Shown here piece by piece: positions 15,813-24,501 of a stretch of 40,026 bases of DNA. Position 1 is the first letter of the stretch; each line of letters starts with the position of its first letter. The position numbers and the translations under genes are program-made. Source of the DNA: JACVRW01 sp034664085 (GTDB lineage Bacteria > Actinomycetota > Thermoleophilia > Solirubrobacterales > Thermoleophilaceae); the NCBI GenBank assembly GCA_034664085.1, contig JAXDII010000093.1, forward strand, positions 1 through 40,026, written 5' to 3'. The notes beneath the pieces were generated by a model. That model did not search any database, had not been told where the DNA came from, and saw only the letters and a program-made list of their open reading frames with translations.

Positions 15813-17150
15813 ATGACCGTTCAAACGGTACGGGAGCTCCAGCAACGACACTGGGCTATCGCGGCGGGCCTCTCTCAGCTTCTGGAGGATCCCTCGGGAT
15901 GGCGCCATCGCCGCAGCGAGCGCTTCGAACTGCGCTCGGCGGAGGAAGTACGGCGCCACGTCAGTATCGACTTCACGGTTCCGTCCGAGGTTTGGGACGA
16001 CCTGCTTCTGCGGCCGCGCGAGAAAGACGGCGAAGGCGGTGTCGACAACGAGCCACATAGATCGGCGGTGCGCACCGGGCGTGAGGGACAGTGGGTCATC
16101 CCACTCGGATGGCTGGCGCGAGGTCAGCTTGTCGGCTTCGACCTGCGCCAGGACGGATCCTCTCTGCCGTTATTGCTGGCAAGCGAGATCGAGGTGGTTA
16201 CCCGCGACCTCCTCGAACTCGAGTTGTCCCTGTGTCTGGGGACCAGTCCTTCCCGCACCGCCTCCGACCTGACGGCGCGTGCGTTCGAGCTGATCCGGCG
16301 GTGCGTCGAGATGGACGTCGCGGCAGGCCTGGAAAGCGACATCGACCGTTTCGCCGAGGACTACGGAGACGTCGTATCTTCGCTTGTTGAGCTGATGCGG
16401 GCGTCGGCCTCCGGCTTTCTGCTCCTCGTCCTGGTGCCGCGCGTCGACCGTCGCCAACTGGTGAAGTTTGCGTTCGACGAACCGGTCCCTAGGGACGGTC
16501 CCCGTTCGGTCATCTTCTTCGACACTCCCGGCGTCCTCGAGGCCGCGAGCAGCCACCTCGAATGTCCGCTTCCAGTCGAGCTGCGTGCAGAAGCGTGGTT
16601 CATGCTGGAAACCGGGACGCGCCGCGTGCTCTCGCCCGTGGTTGAAGACAGTCACCACCCGTCGCTCTACGTCACTGCTGACGGCCTGCAACAACACCTC
16701 GATCGGCTCGAGGCCGATGGGCAAGCAGGGAGCCGGCTCGGCGTTCGGGCCCAGCACATCGTCGAAGGTTGGCGCTTCCACCATCCCGCCATAGGCCTCA
16801 GCGTGCTGGCGGGTCTCACGATCGCATACGGCGCGTGGATAGCCGACCTGAACACGACGACGAGCGAGGGCCGGCAAGGCCCCGTTGTCACGCTGCTGCT
16901 CGCCGGTATTGCCCTGTTCGTCGCGTTGCTCCTGCGCCTGGACGAGCACTCGACGGCACGAGCGATGCTGAGGCGGTCCCGTAGTCTTCTGAGTGGCGTG
17001 CTCCTCTCGGTACTCGCCGCGGCGGCTGCCCTGGCGTTCGCCGGCGAGCACACAACGGCGGTCTGGTGCTGGATTTCCGGGGTTCTTGGGCTCCTGGTGG
17101 CGGCGTTGGTTTGGACGTCGCGGCGCGTCAGGACTGGCACACGCGGCTGA
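15813..17150 (+). CDS. Hypothetical protein with four C-terminal membrane helices
   Basis: 445 residues, not recognised. Residues 1-320 look soluble and acidic, with no family motif I can name. The C-terminal 120 residues hold four likely membrane helices at about 326-345, 357-376, 392-411 and 415-434, in two hairpins joined by a basic loop (MLRRSRS). There is no N-terminal signal, so the large domain should be cytosolic. ATG 15813 has an AGGAAAAG run about 12 bases upstream. Codon use is visibly less GC-biased than in the neighbouring operons, which suggests a separate origin. It is separated by 68 bases from the HAD gene and by 65 from a small ORF on the same strand. A sensor or membrane-tethered effector is possible but unsupported. 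Confidence 0.65.
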   Translation: MTVQTVRELQQRHWAIAAGLSQLLEDPSGWRHRRSERFELRSAEEVRRHVSIDFTVPSEVWDDLLLRPREKDGEGGVDNEPHRSAVRTGREGQWVIPLGWLARGQLVGFDLRQDGSSLPLLLASEIEVVTRDLLELELSLCLGTSPSRTASDLTARAFELIRRCVEMDVAAGLESDIDRFAEDYGDVVSSLVELMRASASGFLLLVLVPRVDRRQLVKFAFDEPVPRDGPRSVIFFDTPGVLEAASSHLECPLPVELRAEAWFMLETGTRRVLSPVVEDSHHPSLYVTADGLQQHLDRLEADGQAGSRLGVRAQHIVEGWRFHHPAIGLSVLAGLTIAYGAWIADLNTTTSEGRQGPVVTLLLAGIALFVALLLRLDEHSTARAMLRRSRSLLSGVLLSVLAAAAALAFAGEHTTAVWCWISGVLGLLVAALVWTSRRVRTGTRG

Positions 17151-17215
17151 CTTCACGCGTCCGATCTTCGATCCGTCCTTTTGGCGGCCATACTGTTGTG
17201 TAGTCAAGGAGCGTT

Positions 17216-17389
17216 ATGGCAATAGAACGCAACATCAGAATCCCTGCGACCGCTTCCGACAAGGACGTCACGGTGATCGGCTCAATCGAGATGCGTGGCC
17301 CGCGGCTTCGGAAGGTTGGCGCCAAGCTCCGCAAGGAAGCCGCCAAGGACGCGGAGCAGCGCCGGGTCGAGCGCGAGCAGCCCGCCTGA
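17216..17389 (+). CDS. Small hypothetical protein (57 aa)
   Basis: 57 residues starting MAIERNIRIPATASDKDVTV. A clear AAGGAG Shine-Dalgarno lies 5 bases upstream of ATG 17216. The first half is beta-prone; the second half is a very charged helix with alternating Lys/Arg and Ala/Glu (GAKLRKEAAKDAEQ). It has no Cys, no signal peptide and no membrane segment. It follows the four-helix membrane protein and ends in a hairpin that could be a terminator, so it is probably the last gene of that unit. Function unknown; a nucleic-acid- or protein-binding small protein is only a guess from charge. Confidence 0.6.
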   Translation: MAIERNIRIPATASDKDVTVIGSIEMRGPRLRKVGAKLRKEAAKDAEQRRVEREQPA

Positions 17390-17399
17390 CACGGGCTGC
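17377..17399 (+). terminator. Inverted repeat over the stop of the 57-aa gene
   Basis: GCAGCCCG (17377-17384), a 7-base loop, then CGGGCTGC (17392-17399): a perfect 8-bp, GC-rich stem that contains the stop codon in its loop. No T-run follows, so intrinsic termination would be of the U-less actinobacterial kind. It sits between this plus-strand unit and the convergent AlkZ-like gene. Confidence 0.4.
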
Positions 17400-17446
17400 C
17401 TCGTAAGGAGCTCACAGCTCGGGCGCGCGAGTAGCGCGCCGCGCCG

Positions 17447-18511
17447 CTACAGCCCCGCCACGTCGACGCTGCGCGCCTCCGGCTCGCAGAAGCGCGCCGT
17501 GCGCTCCGCCTCGGCGCGGATGTCCGCGCGGGCCGACCGGCGGATCTCGGTGTGCGGGCTGACGGTGACCTTGACGCGGTCCCGGCCGCGCTCCAGGCGC
17601 CAGCTGGCCGCGACGCGGCCGTCGACCGTCACGGTGGAGTCCCCGCTGAGCGTGAGCTTCAGTGCCTGCAGCTCGGGCGGAATGATCCGGTCGCGGTTGG
17701 CGTAGGCGAGCAGCGCCTGGTCCCAGCGAGCCAGCAGGCGCACCGGCAGCGGGGTCGACGCGGGCGGCAGCGGCGCGCCGGGGAGGTCGAACAGCTCCGC
17801 GCCCTGCTCGTCGCGGTAGGAGACGGTCTCCAGGCCGGCCCACGCCTCGGCGAAGTCGCGCTGTGCGACGCCGGCCCACGCGGCGATGTCGCGCCGGCTG
17901 GCCGGGCCGAACGCGGCCAGGTAGCGCGACAGCACCAGCGTGGCGGCCCCGGCGGGGTCGGGCAGGGGGCGCGGGTCGACCGCGAAGCTCGGCCTGCGCC
18001 GGTCGCGCCGGAAGCCGGCCGGGGGCAGCTGCACGAGGGGCAGCAGCGTGCGCGCGAAGACCACGGGCGTCCAGGCGTCGTCGGCCACTCCGTCGTAGCG
18101 GCGGACGCGCTCGCGGATCTCGTCGTTCGTGCGCGGCTCGTCCAGCCAGGCGGCCAGCTCGGCCGCGACCTCCGCCAGGTCGAGGTCGGGGTGCCGGTTG
18201 CCCAGCGTGCGCAGCCGGGCCTGGCGCGCGAGCTGGGCGTAGGCCGGGTAGTCGGCGGCGGCCGCGCAGTGCAGCGTGAGGCGCATGATCGTCGTCTTGA
18301 CTACGGTGCGGGCGCTGATCGCCGCCTCCAGATCGGCGCGGGCGAAGCCGTCGAGGCGCGCCGCCAGGGCGACGTAGGGTGCCGGCGAATCCTGCCCCTG
18401 GAGCGGTGTCAGCCGGCGGATCGCCTCCGCGGGCGCGAGCGACTGGCGGTCGAGCAGCATCTGCCGGGCCGCCAGCGCGGCGGTCAGCTCGGGGCGCGTG
18501 ATCGTGCGCAC
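17447..18511 (-). CDS. Winged-helix DNA glycosylase-like protein (AlkZ / HTH_42 family)
   Basis: 354 residues. The sequence matches the winged-helix family that includes the interstrand-crosslink glycosylase AlkZ and its YcaQ relatives. It carries the QxQ-type catalytic segment (LQGQDSPAPYVALAARL, near residue 38) close to the first helix bundle, and later winged-helix blocks (RYLAAFGPASRRDIAAWAG, LLARWDQALLAY). Such proteins excise alkylated bases or crosslinks, often to protect antibiotic producers, though many paralogues in actinobacteria have no tested activity. ATG 18511 is the natural start of the MRTITRPELTAALAARQ N-terminus. It is monocistronic, transcribed away from the ECF42 operon; the two share the 110-base divergent region. 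Confidence 0.85.
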   Translation of the reverse strand: MRTITRPELTAALAARQMLLDRQSLAPAEAIRRLTPLQGQDSPAPYVALAARLDGFARADLEAAISARTVVKTTIMRLTLHCAAAADYPAYAQLARQARLRTLGNRHPDLDLAEVAAELAAWLDEPRTNDEIRERVRRYDGVADDAWTPVVFARTLLPLVQLPPAGFRRDRRRPSFAVDPRPLPDPAGAATLVLSRYLAAFGPASRRDIAAWAGVAQRDFAEAWAGLETVSYRDEQGAELFDLPGAPLPPASTPLPVRLLARWDQALLAYANRDRIIPPELQALKLTLSGDSTVTVDGRVAASWRLERGRDRVKVTVSPHTEIRRSARADIRAEAERTARFCEPEARSVDVAGL

Positions 18512-18554
18512 GCCGTCAGCCTAGGCGGGCCGCGAGAAAAAAAATCAGCCGGCG

Positions 18555-18580
18555 TGTCGATTTGGCCCGTGCTCGTTCGA
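18555..18580 (+). promoter_or_regulatory. Candidate ECF42-type promoter
   Basis: TGTCGA (18555-18560) is followed after 17 bases by CGA (18578-18580, inside CGTTCGAC). ECF42 sigma factors are reported to recognise TGTCGA at -35 and CGA followed by T or C at -10. The site lies about 40 bases upstream of the DGPF gene whose operon encodes an ECF42-like sigma factor, so autoregulation is likely. Confidence 0.6.
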
Positions 18581-18621
18581 CGCCTGGGTAGAGCATCAAG
18601 CAACTACAAGGAGGACCGACG

Positions 18622-19044
18622 ATGCGTTTCATGGTCATGATCAAGGCCAACGAGGACACCGAGGCCGGCGTGATGCCGACCGAAGAGCTGCTCACCGAGA
18701 TGGGCAAGTACAACGAGGAGCTGGTCAAGGCGGGCGTGATGCTCGCGGGCGAGGGCCTGCACCCGAGCTCGAAGGGCGCGCGCGTCAAGTTCTCCGGCGA
18801 CAAGCGCACCGTCGTCGACGGGCCGTTCACCGAGGCCAAGGAGCTGATCGCCGGTTTCTGGCTGATCGAGGTGAAGGATCGCGACGAGGCGATCGAGTGG
18901 GTCAAGCGCGTTCCCAACCCCACGGGCGAGGAGTCGGAGATCGAGATTCGCCAGGTGTTCGAGGCGGACGACTTCGGCGACGAGCTCACCCCCGAGCTGC
19001 GCGAGCAGGAGGCCCGCCTGCGCGAGCAGACGGAGAACCGCTAG
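18622..19044 (+). CDS. YciI / DGPF-domain protein
   Basis: 140 residues. Ferredoxin-like YCII-related protein with the family's eponymous DGPF motif (VVDGPFTEAKE, about residues 64-74), beginning MRFMVMIKANEDTEAG. ATG 18622 has an AAGGAGG ribosome site (about 18609-18615). The role of DGPF proteins is not settled; they are the constant genomic partners of ECF42 sigma factors and their expression depends on the sigma factor. Here the sigma gene follows 7 bases after the stop. A TGTCGA-17-CGA promoter sits just upstream. Confidence 0.92.
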   Translation: MRFMVMIKANEDTEAGVMPTEELLTEMGKYNEELVKAGVMLAGEGLHPSSKGARVKFSGDKRTVVDGPFTEAKELIAGFWLIEVKDRDEAIEWVKRVPNPTGEESEIEIRQVFEADDFGDELTPELREQEARLREQTENR

Positions 19045-19051
19045 CCGCTCC

Positions 19052-20332
19052 GTGAGCGCTCCGGACACCCACCGCGCGATCGAGACGGTCTGGCGGATCG
19101 AGTCCGCCCGGCTGATCGCCGGCCTCGCGCGGATCGTGCGCGACGTCGGCCTCGCGGAGGATCTCGCACAGGAGGCGCTCGTGGCGGCGCTGGAGCAGTG
19201 GCCTGAGTCAGGCGTCCCGCACAACCCGGGCGCCTGGCTCATGGCCACGGGGAAGAATCGGGCGATCGACCGGCTGCGGCGCAAGGCGATGGCCGAGCGC
19301 AAGCAAGAGGAGCTCGGTCGTGAGATCGAATCCCGCCAGGAGCTGACCGTGCCGGATCTCGAAGCGGCGATCGACGAGCCCATCGAAGACGACCTCCTGC
19401 GCCTGGTCTTCATCTGCTGCCATCCGGTCCTGTCGACCGAGGCACGCGTGGCGCTCACGCTGCGCCTGCTCGGGGGCCTGACGACCAAGGAGATCGCCCG
19501 CGCGTTCCTGGTGTCGGAGCCGACCGTCGCCCAGCGCATCGTGCGGGCCAAGCGGACGCTCGCCGAGGCACGGGTGCCCTTCGAGGTTCCGGCCACGGAC
19601 GAGCTCGGCGCACGCCTGTCGTCGGTGCTCGAGGTGATCTACCTGGTGTTCAACGAGGGCTACTCGGCCACCGCCGGCGACGAGTGGATGCGGCCGGCGC
19701 TCTGCGAGGACGCGCTGCGCCTCGGCCGGATCCTGGCCGAGCTGGTCCCGAAGGAGCCGGAGGTGCACGGCCTCGTCGCGCTGATGGAGATCCAGGCCTC
19801 GCGCTCGCGCGCGCGGGTGAGCCAGTCCGGTGAGCCGATCCTGCTGCTCGAGCAGGATCGCGGGCGCTGGGACCACATGCTGATCGGCCGCGGCCTCACC
19901 GCGCTCGACCGGGCGGAGGAGCTCGGCGGCGGGCTCGGCCCCTACGCGCTCCAGGCGGCGATCGCGGCGTGCCACGCGCGGGCGCGGACCCCGGGCGACA
20001 CGGACTGGGGGCGCATCGTGGCGCTCTACGACGGGCTCGCTCAGCTCACGCCATCACCGGTCGTGGAGTTGAATCGCGCGGTGGCCATGGCGATGGCGTT
20101 CGGCCCGGCGGCGGGCCTCGAGCTCGTCGACGAGCTGACGGCGGAGCCGTCGCTGGAGGCCTACCACCTGCTGCCGAGCGTGCGCGGCGACCTGCTCTCG
20201 AAGCTCGGGCGATCCGCGGAGGCGCGCGCGGAGTTCGAGCGCGCGGCCTCGCTCACCGGCAACACCCGAGAGCGGACCCTGCTCCTGGAGCGCGCCGCCG
20301 CATGCGCCGGCGATTCGGGGGGTACGTTGTAG
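19052..20332 (+). CDS. ECF RNA polymerase sigma factor, ECF42-like, with C-terminal TPR-type extension
   Basis: 426 residues, much longer than a plain ECF sigma factor (about 180). Region 2 spans about 10-80 (LAEDLAQEALVAALEQWP) and region 4 about 125-175 (TTKEIARAFLVSEPTVAQRIVRAKR). The remaining 240 residues are the helical TPR-like domain typical of ECF42 (RGLTALDRAEELG, VVELNRAVAMAMA). No anti-sigma gene is adjacent, and the extension is thought to replace it in regulation. GTG 19052 is 7 bases downstream of the DGPF stop. The predicted target is its own operon. The inducing signal is unknown. Confidence 0.92.
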   Translation: MSAPDTHRAIETVWRIESARLIAGLARIVRDVGLAEDLAQEALVAALEQWPESGVPHNPGAWLMATGKNRAIDRLRRKAMAERKQEELGREIESRQELTVPDLEAAIDEPIEDDLLRLVFICCHPVLSTEARVALTLRLLGGLTTKEIARAFLVSEPTVAQRIVRAKRTLAEARVPFEVPATDELGARLSSVLEVIYLVFNEGYSATAGDEWMRPALCEDALRLGRILAELVPKEPEVHGLVALMEIQASRSRARVSQSGEPILLLEQDRGRWDHMLIGRGLTALDRAEELGGGLGPYALQAAIAACHARARTPGDTDWGRIVALYDGLAQLTPSPVVELNRAVAMAMAFGPAAGLELVDELTAEPSLEAYHLLPSVRGDLLSKLGRSAEARAEFERAASLTGNTRERTLLLERAAACAGDSGGTL

Positions 20333-20372
20333 GCCCCACGCGCGCGCCGCATCGGCGCGGAAAGGAGATGGC

Positions 20373-20747
20373 ATGGGACAGCCGGTTGTCCATTTCGAGA
20401 TCATCGGAAAGGACGGGGACAAGCTCAGGAGCTACTACGCGGAGCTGTTCGGCTGGGAGATGGACTCGAACAACCCGATGAACTACGGGGTCGTCCAGCG
20501 CGACGGGAACACCAACGCCGACGGCGCCGGAATCGGCGGCGGCGTCGCGGGCGGGCCGGAGGGCTATGACGGCCACGTGACCTTCTACATCGAGGTGCCC
20601 GACGCAGAAGCGGCCCTCGCGAAGGCCGAGAGCCTCGGCGGCTCGCGCGTCATGGGCCCGGACCAGGTGATGGAGGGGCTCGTGATCGGCCTCTTCAACG
20701 ATCCGGAGGGCCACATGATCGGCGTGGTCCAGGGCTCGGCTGCCTAG
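20373..20747 (+). CDS. VOC (glyoxalase/bleomycin-resistance fold) protein
   Basis: 124 residues. A compact two-module VOC domain: VHFEIIGKDGDKLRSYYAEL opens the first module and GHVTFYIEVPDAEAALAKAE the second, closing with NDPEGHMIGVVQ. His residues begin both modules, consistent with a metal site, but activity cannot be assigned. A strong AAAGGAG lies 7 bases before ATG 20373. It sits 40 bases after the ECF42 gene on the same strand, so it is probably the third member of that regulon; VOC proteins are frequent companions in ECF42 loci. Confidence 0.85.
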   Translation: MGQPVVHFEIIGKDGDKLRSYYAELFGWEMDSNNPMNYGVVQRDGNTNADGAGIGGGVAGGPEGYDGHVTFYIEVPDAEAALAKAESLGGSRVMGPDQVMEGLVIGLFNDPEGHMIGVVQGSAA

Positions 20748-20827
20748 CGGTTCCCGCGCGCGCGGTCCAGGCTCCCTCCAGCAGCCAGAACATGTCATAG
20801 CCTCTGGGCCATGGAGGCCGGACGCCG

Positions 20828-22807
20828 ATGGCCGTGAGCGACGCGGGGCAGGTGATGTGGACCCCGCCCGCGGACGTCCGCGAGACCAGCCAGCTGGGGC
20901 GCTTCCTCGACTTCGTCCACGACACGCGCGGGCGTGACCTGCCCGGCTACGACGAGCTGTTCGAGTGGTCGGTGTCCGACCTAGAGGGCTTCTGGGGCTC
21001 GGTCTGGGACTTCTTCGGGGTGCGTGCGCACACCCCCCACGAGCGGGTGCTCGGGTCGTCCGCGATGCCGGGGGCCGAGTGGTTCACGGGCGCGCGGCTG
21101 AACTACGCCGAGCACATGGTCGGCGCCGACGAGGACCTCGCCGACGTGGCGGTGATGGCGATCTCGCAGACGCGCGGGCCGTTCGAGCTGACCTTCGGCG
21201 ACCTGCGTGAGCAGGTGGCCGCCGCGCGCGCCGGCCTGCAGCGGCTGGGCGTGGGCCCGGGCGACCGGGTGGTCGCCTATCTGCCGAACATCCCGGAGAC
21301 GCTGATCGCCTTCCTGGCCGCGGCGAGCCTGGGTGCGGTGTGGGCGACGTGCGCGCCCGAGTTCGGCCCGCGCAGCGTGATCGACCGCTTCGGGATCGTC
21401 GGGCCGAAGGTCCTGCTCGCGATCGCGGGCTACCGCTACGGCGAGAAGCCGATCGACCGGCGCGCCGAGGTGGCCGAGATCCGCGCCGCGCTGCCGACGC
21501 TCGAGCACGTCGTCCACGTCCCCTATGCGGGGGGCTCGGACGACGCTCTGCCGGACGCGGTCGGCTGGGACGAGGTAACGGCTCAGCCCGGCCCGCTCGA
21601 GTTCGACCCGCTGCCGTTCGACCACCCGCTCTACGTGCTGTTCTCGTCGGGCACCACGGGCCTGCCGAAGGCGATCGTCCACCGCCACGGCGGCATCCTG
21701 GTCGAGCACTTCAAGAACCACGGCCTCAGCTGGGACATCCAGCGCGGCGACCGGCTGATGTGGTTCACCACGACCGCCTGGATGATGTGGAACGCGCTCG
21801 TGTCCACGCTGCTCCTGCGCGCGTCGATCGTGATGCTGGACGGCAACCCGCTGCATCCGGACCTGTCGGCCCAGTGGCGCCTCGCCGAGCAGACGCGGCC
21901 GACGCTGATGGGCGCCGGCCCGGCCCTGCTGATGGGGTGCCGCAAGGCCGGGATGCGCGTGGGGGAGGAGCACGACCTGTCGAGCATCCGGCAGCTCTGT
22001 GCCGCCGGCTCGCCGCTGCCGGCCGAGGGCTTCGACTGGGTCTACGAGCAGCTCGGCCCCGACGTGCTGCTGAACGTGGGCAGCGGCGGGACCGACGTCT
22101 GCTGCGGGATCGTGCAGGGCAGCCCGCTGCAGCCGGTCTACCGCGGTGAGATCGCCGGCCGCTGCCTGGCCGTCGACACGGCCGCCTTCGACCCCGACGG
22201 GCGCGAGGTGGTGGGCGAGCTCGGCGAGCTGGTGATCCGCAAGCCGATGCCCTCGATGCCGGCGCGCTTCTGGAACGACCCCGGCGACGAGCGCTACCGC
22301 TCCGCCTACTTCGACGACTACCCGGGCGTGTGGCGCCACGGGGACTGGATCCTCTTCACCGAGCGCGGCAGCTGCGTGATCACCGGGCGCTCGGACGCCA
22401 CGCTGAACCGCGGCGGCGTGCGGATGGGGACGTCCGAGTTCTACACGGTGGTCGAGGAGCAGCCCGAGGTGGACGACAGCCTCGTCGTGCACCTCGAAGA
22501 CCCCGAGGGCGGGCCGGGCGAGCTGCTGCTGTTCGTGCAGCTGGGCGAGGGGCAGGACTTGGACGGCGAGCTGCGCGCGCGGCTCGCGGCGGCGCTGCGA
22601 GCGGCGCTCTCGCCGCGGCACGTGCCCGACACGGTGGAGGCGGTGCCGGCGATCCCGCGCACGCTCACCGGCAAGAAGCTCGAGCTGCCGGTCAAGCGCA
22701 TCCTCCAGGGCGCCGCCGCCAGGGACGTGGCGAGCCGCGACGCGCTCGCCAACCCTGGGGCGATCGACGCCTTCGTCGCCTACGCCGAGGAGTCCGGCCG
22801 AACGTGA
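20828..22807 (+). CDS. aacS: Acetoacetate-CoA ligase (acetoacetyl-CoA synthetase)
   Basis: 659 residues, the usual length for this enzyme. ANL-superfamily motifs are A3 (LFSSGTTGLPKAIVHRHGG), A5 region (VGSGGTDVCCGIVQGSP), A8 (VITGRSDATLNRGGVRMGTSE) and the A10 lysine (TLTGKKLELPVKRIL). The N-terminal WTPPADVRETSQLGRFLDF and the EWFTGARLNYAEH block are characteristic of acetoacetyl-CoA synthetase rather than acetyl-CoA synthetase. It activates acetoacetate with ATP and CoA, feeding ketone-body or lipid catabolism. The next gene overlaps its stop (GTGA). Confidence 0.92.
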   Translation: MAVSDAGQVMWTPPADVRETSQLGRFLDFVHDTRGRDLPGYDELFEWSVSDLEGFWGSVWDFFGVRAHTPHERVLGSSAMPGAEWFTGARLNYAEHMVGADEDLADVAVMAISQTRGPFELTFGDLREQVAAARAGLQRLGVGPGDRVVAYLPNIPETLIAFLAAASLGAVWATCAPEFGPRSVIDRFGIVGPKVLLAIAGYRYGEKPIDRRAEVAEIRAALPTLEHVVHVPYAGGSDDALPDAVGWDEVTAQPGPLEFDPLPFDHPLYVLFSSGTTGLPKAIVHRHGGILVEHFKNHGLSWDIQRGDRLMWFTTTAWMMWNALVSTLLLRASIVMLDGNPLHPDLSAQWRLAEQTRPTLMGAGPALLMGCRKAGMRVGEEHDLSSIRQLCAAGSPLPAEGFDWVYEQLGPDVLLNVGSGGTDVCCGIVQGSPLQPVYRGEIAGRCLAVDTAAFDPDGREVVGELGELVIRKPMPSMPARFWNDPGDERYRSAYFDDYPGVWRHGDWILFTERGSCVITGRSDATLNRGGVRMGTSEFYTVVEEQPEVDDSLVVHLEDPEGGPGELLLFVQLGEGQDLDGELRARLAAALRAALSPRHVPDTVEAVPAIPRTLTGKKLELPVKRILQGAAARDVASRDALANPGAIDAFVAYAEESGRT

Positions 22808-23745
22808 GGGTGGCCGAGGTGACCGCCTTCGGCGGACCGGAGGTGATCCGGCCGGCTGAGCGCCCCGACCCGGTGGCCGGCCCCGGCGAGGTGGTCGTGC
22901 GCATCCGCGCGGCCGCGGTCAACCCGACCGACCTGAGCACCCGCGCGGGCCGGTCGCGCAGGCGCCTGCCGGACCTGGAGCCGCCGTTCGTGCTCGGCTG
23001 GGACCTGGCCGGCGAGGTGGCCGGGGCGGGGGAGGAGACCGGCTTCACGCCCGGCGACCGTGTGGCGGGGATGATCCCGTTCACGCAGCTCGGCGGACGC
23101 CTGGGCGCATACGCGGAAGCAGTTGCGGTGGACCCCGGCTGGCTCACCCCGCTGCCCGCCGGCGTGTCCTTCGAGGACGGGGCGACGCTGCCGCTGAACG
23201 CGCTGACCGCTCGCCAGGCGCTCGACCTGCTGGCGCTGGCCCCGGGCCAGGCCCTGCTGGTGACCGGCGCCAGCGGCGGCGTCGGCGGCTTCGCGACCCA
23301 GCTGGCGGCCGCCGACGGGCTGCGCGTGATCGCGGTGGCGGGACGCGGCGACGAGGACTGGGTGGCCGCCCAGGGCGCCGCCGAGGTGCTGCCGCGCGAC
23401 GCCGACCTGAGCCACATCGGCACGGTGGACGGCGTGCTCGACGCCGTGCCGCTCGGACCGGCGGCCTCCACGCCGGCGCTGCGCGACGGCGGCACCGCCG
23501 TCTTCACGCGCCCGCCGGACGGCCCGGCGCCCGGGCGCGGGGTTCGCTCCGAGACCGTGACGGTGCACCCCGACCCGGTGACGCTCGAGGAGCTGGCCGG
23601 GGCGCTGGGGTCCGGGGAGCTGCGCACGCGCGTGGCGCGCGTGCTGCCGCTCGAGGCGGCGGCGCAGGGCCACGAGCTGGCCGAGGCCGGCGGGCTGCGA
23701 GGGAAGGTCGTGCTGGCGCCCCGCGCCGGCGAGGAAACCGAGTGA
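22804..23745 (+). CDS. Zinc-free MDR: NADPH:quinone reductase-like oxidoreductase
   Basis: 313 residues. N-terminal GroES-like fold (VNPTDLSTRAG, PPFVLGWDLAGEVAGAG), then a Rossmann fold with the TGASGGVGGFATQLA nucleotide motif. The structural-zinc Cys cluster and the catalytic Cys/His are absent, as in quinone oxidoreductases and enoyl reductases. It should reduce quinones or enones with NADPH. GTG 22804 overlaps the ligase stop, and the alpha/beta hydrolase follows 9 bases after its end, so the three form one unit; a shared substrate is not evident. Confidence 0.88.
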   Translation: MRVAEVTAFGGPEVIRPAERPDPVAGPGEVVVRIRAAAVNPTDLSTRAGRSRRRLPDLEPPFVLGWDLAGEVAGAGEETGFTPGDRVAGMIPFTQLGGRLGAYAEAVAVDPGWLTPLPAGVSFEDGATLPLNALTARQALDLLALAPGQALLVTGASGGVGGFATQLAAADGLRVIAVAGRGDEDWVAAQGAAEVLPRDADLSHIGTVDGVLDAVPLGPAASTPALRDGGTAVFTRPPDGPAPGRGVRSETVTVHPDPVTLEELAGALGSGELRTRVARVLPLEAAAQGHELAEAGGLRGKVVLAPRAGEETE

Positions 23746-23754
23746 GGAGGAGCG

Positions 23755-24501
23755 ATGGCGAGGTTCGTGATGGTGCATGGTGCGTTCGGGGGTGCCTGGG
23801 TCTGGGGGCCGGTGGCCGAGGCGCTAGAGGGCGGCGGGCACAGCGTCGAGGCGATCGACCTGCCCGGGGCGGGTGACGACCCCACGCCGGTCGCCGAGCT
23901 TACGCTCGACGCCTACGTCGACCGGCTCTGCGCCGTCCTGCGCGAGCGCCCCGAGCCCGCGGTGCTGGTGGCCAACAGCATGGGCGGCATGGTGGCCACC
24001 CAGGCGGCCGCGCGCTGCCCCGAGAAGGTGGCGTCGATGGTCTACGTGGCGGCGTTCCTGCCCCAGGACGGCGAGAGCCTGATCGGCCTCACGCAGATGC
24101 CCGAGGGCGAGGGCGACCAGGTGCAGGCGAACCTGGTGGTCGAGGGCGATCCGCCGGTGGCGACGATGCCGGCGGAGGCCTCGCGCGACGCCATCTACGG
24201 GCTCTGCTCGGACGAGGTGGTGGACTGGGCGGTCGCGCGCCGCGGGCCCCAGGCGGTCGTGCCGTTCACCCAGCCGGTCCAGCTCGAGGGGTTCGACTTC
24301 GCCGGCATCCCGCGCAGCTACGTGGTCTGCAAGCAGGACCGTGCGATCCCGCCGCCGCTTCAGCGGCTCATGCTCGAGCGGGCCGGCTGCTCGCCGGTGT
24401 TCGAGCTGGACACCGACCACTCGCCGCACCTGTCGCGGACGGCGGAGCTGGCGGAGATCCTCGACGGCCTGGCGGTCACGCGCTCCGCAGCTGCGCCGTG
24501 A
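23755..24501 (+). CDS. Alpha/beta hydrolase (methylesterase / hydroxynitrile-lyase-like)
   Basis: 248 residues. The N-terminus FVMVHGAFGGAWVW supplies the oxyanion-hole motif. The nucleophile is Ser75 in ANSMGGM, where the commoner GHSMGG has Asn for His, and the general base is His222 in TDHSPHLS. This layout is that of the salicylate methylesterase/MenH-like group, which cleaves esters or C-C bonds. A strong GAGGAGG precedes ATG 23755. Its last 26 bases overlap the end of the convergent flavin monooxygenase gene. Confidence 0.88.
   Translation: MARFVMVHGAFGGAWVWGPVAEALEGGGHSVEAIDLPGAGDDPTPVAELTLDAYVDRLCAVLRERPEPAVLVANSMGGMVATQAAARCPEKVASMVYVAAFLPQDGESLIGLTQMPEGEGDQVQANLVVEGDPPVATMPAEASRDAIYGLCSDEVVDWAVARRGPQAVVPFTQPVQLEGFDFAGIPRSYVVCKQDRAIPPPLQRLMLERAGCSPVFELDTDHSPHLSRTAELAEILDGLAVTRSAAAP

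Noticed and set aside
18537..18544. Run of eight A (T8 on the minus strand) as an intrinsic terminator
   Set aside because: No stem of useful length precedes it on the minus strand and no minus-strand gene ends there; it lies in the promoter region of the AlkZ-like gene.
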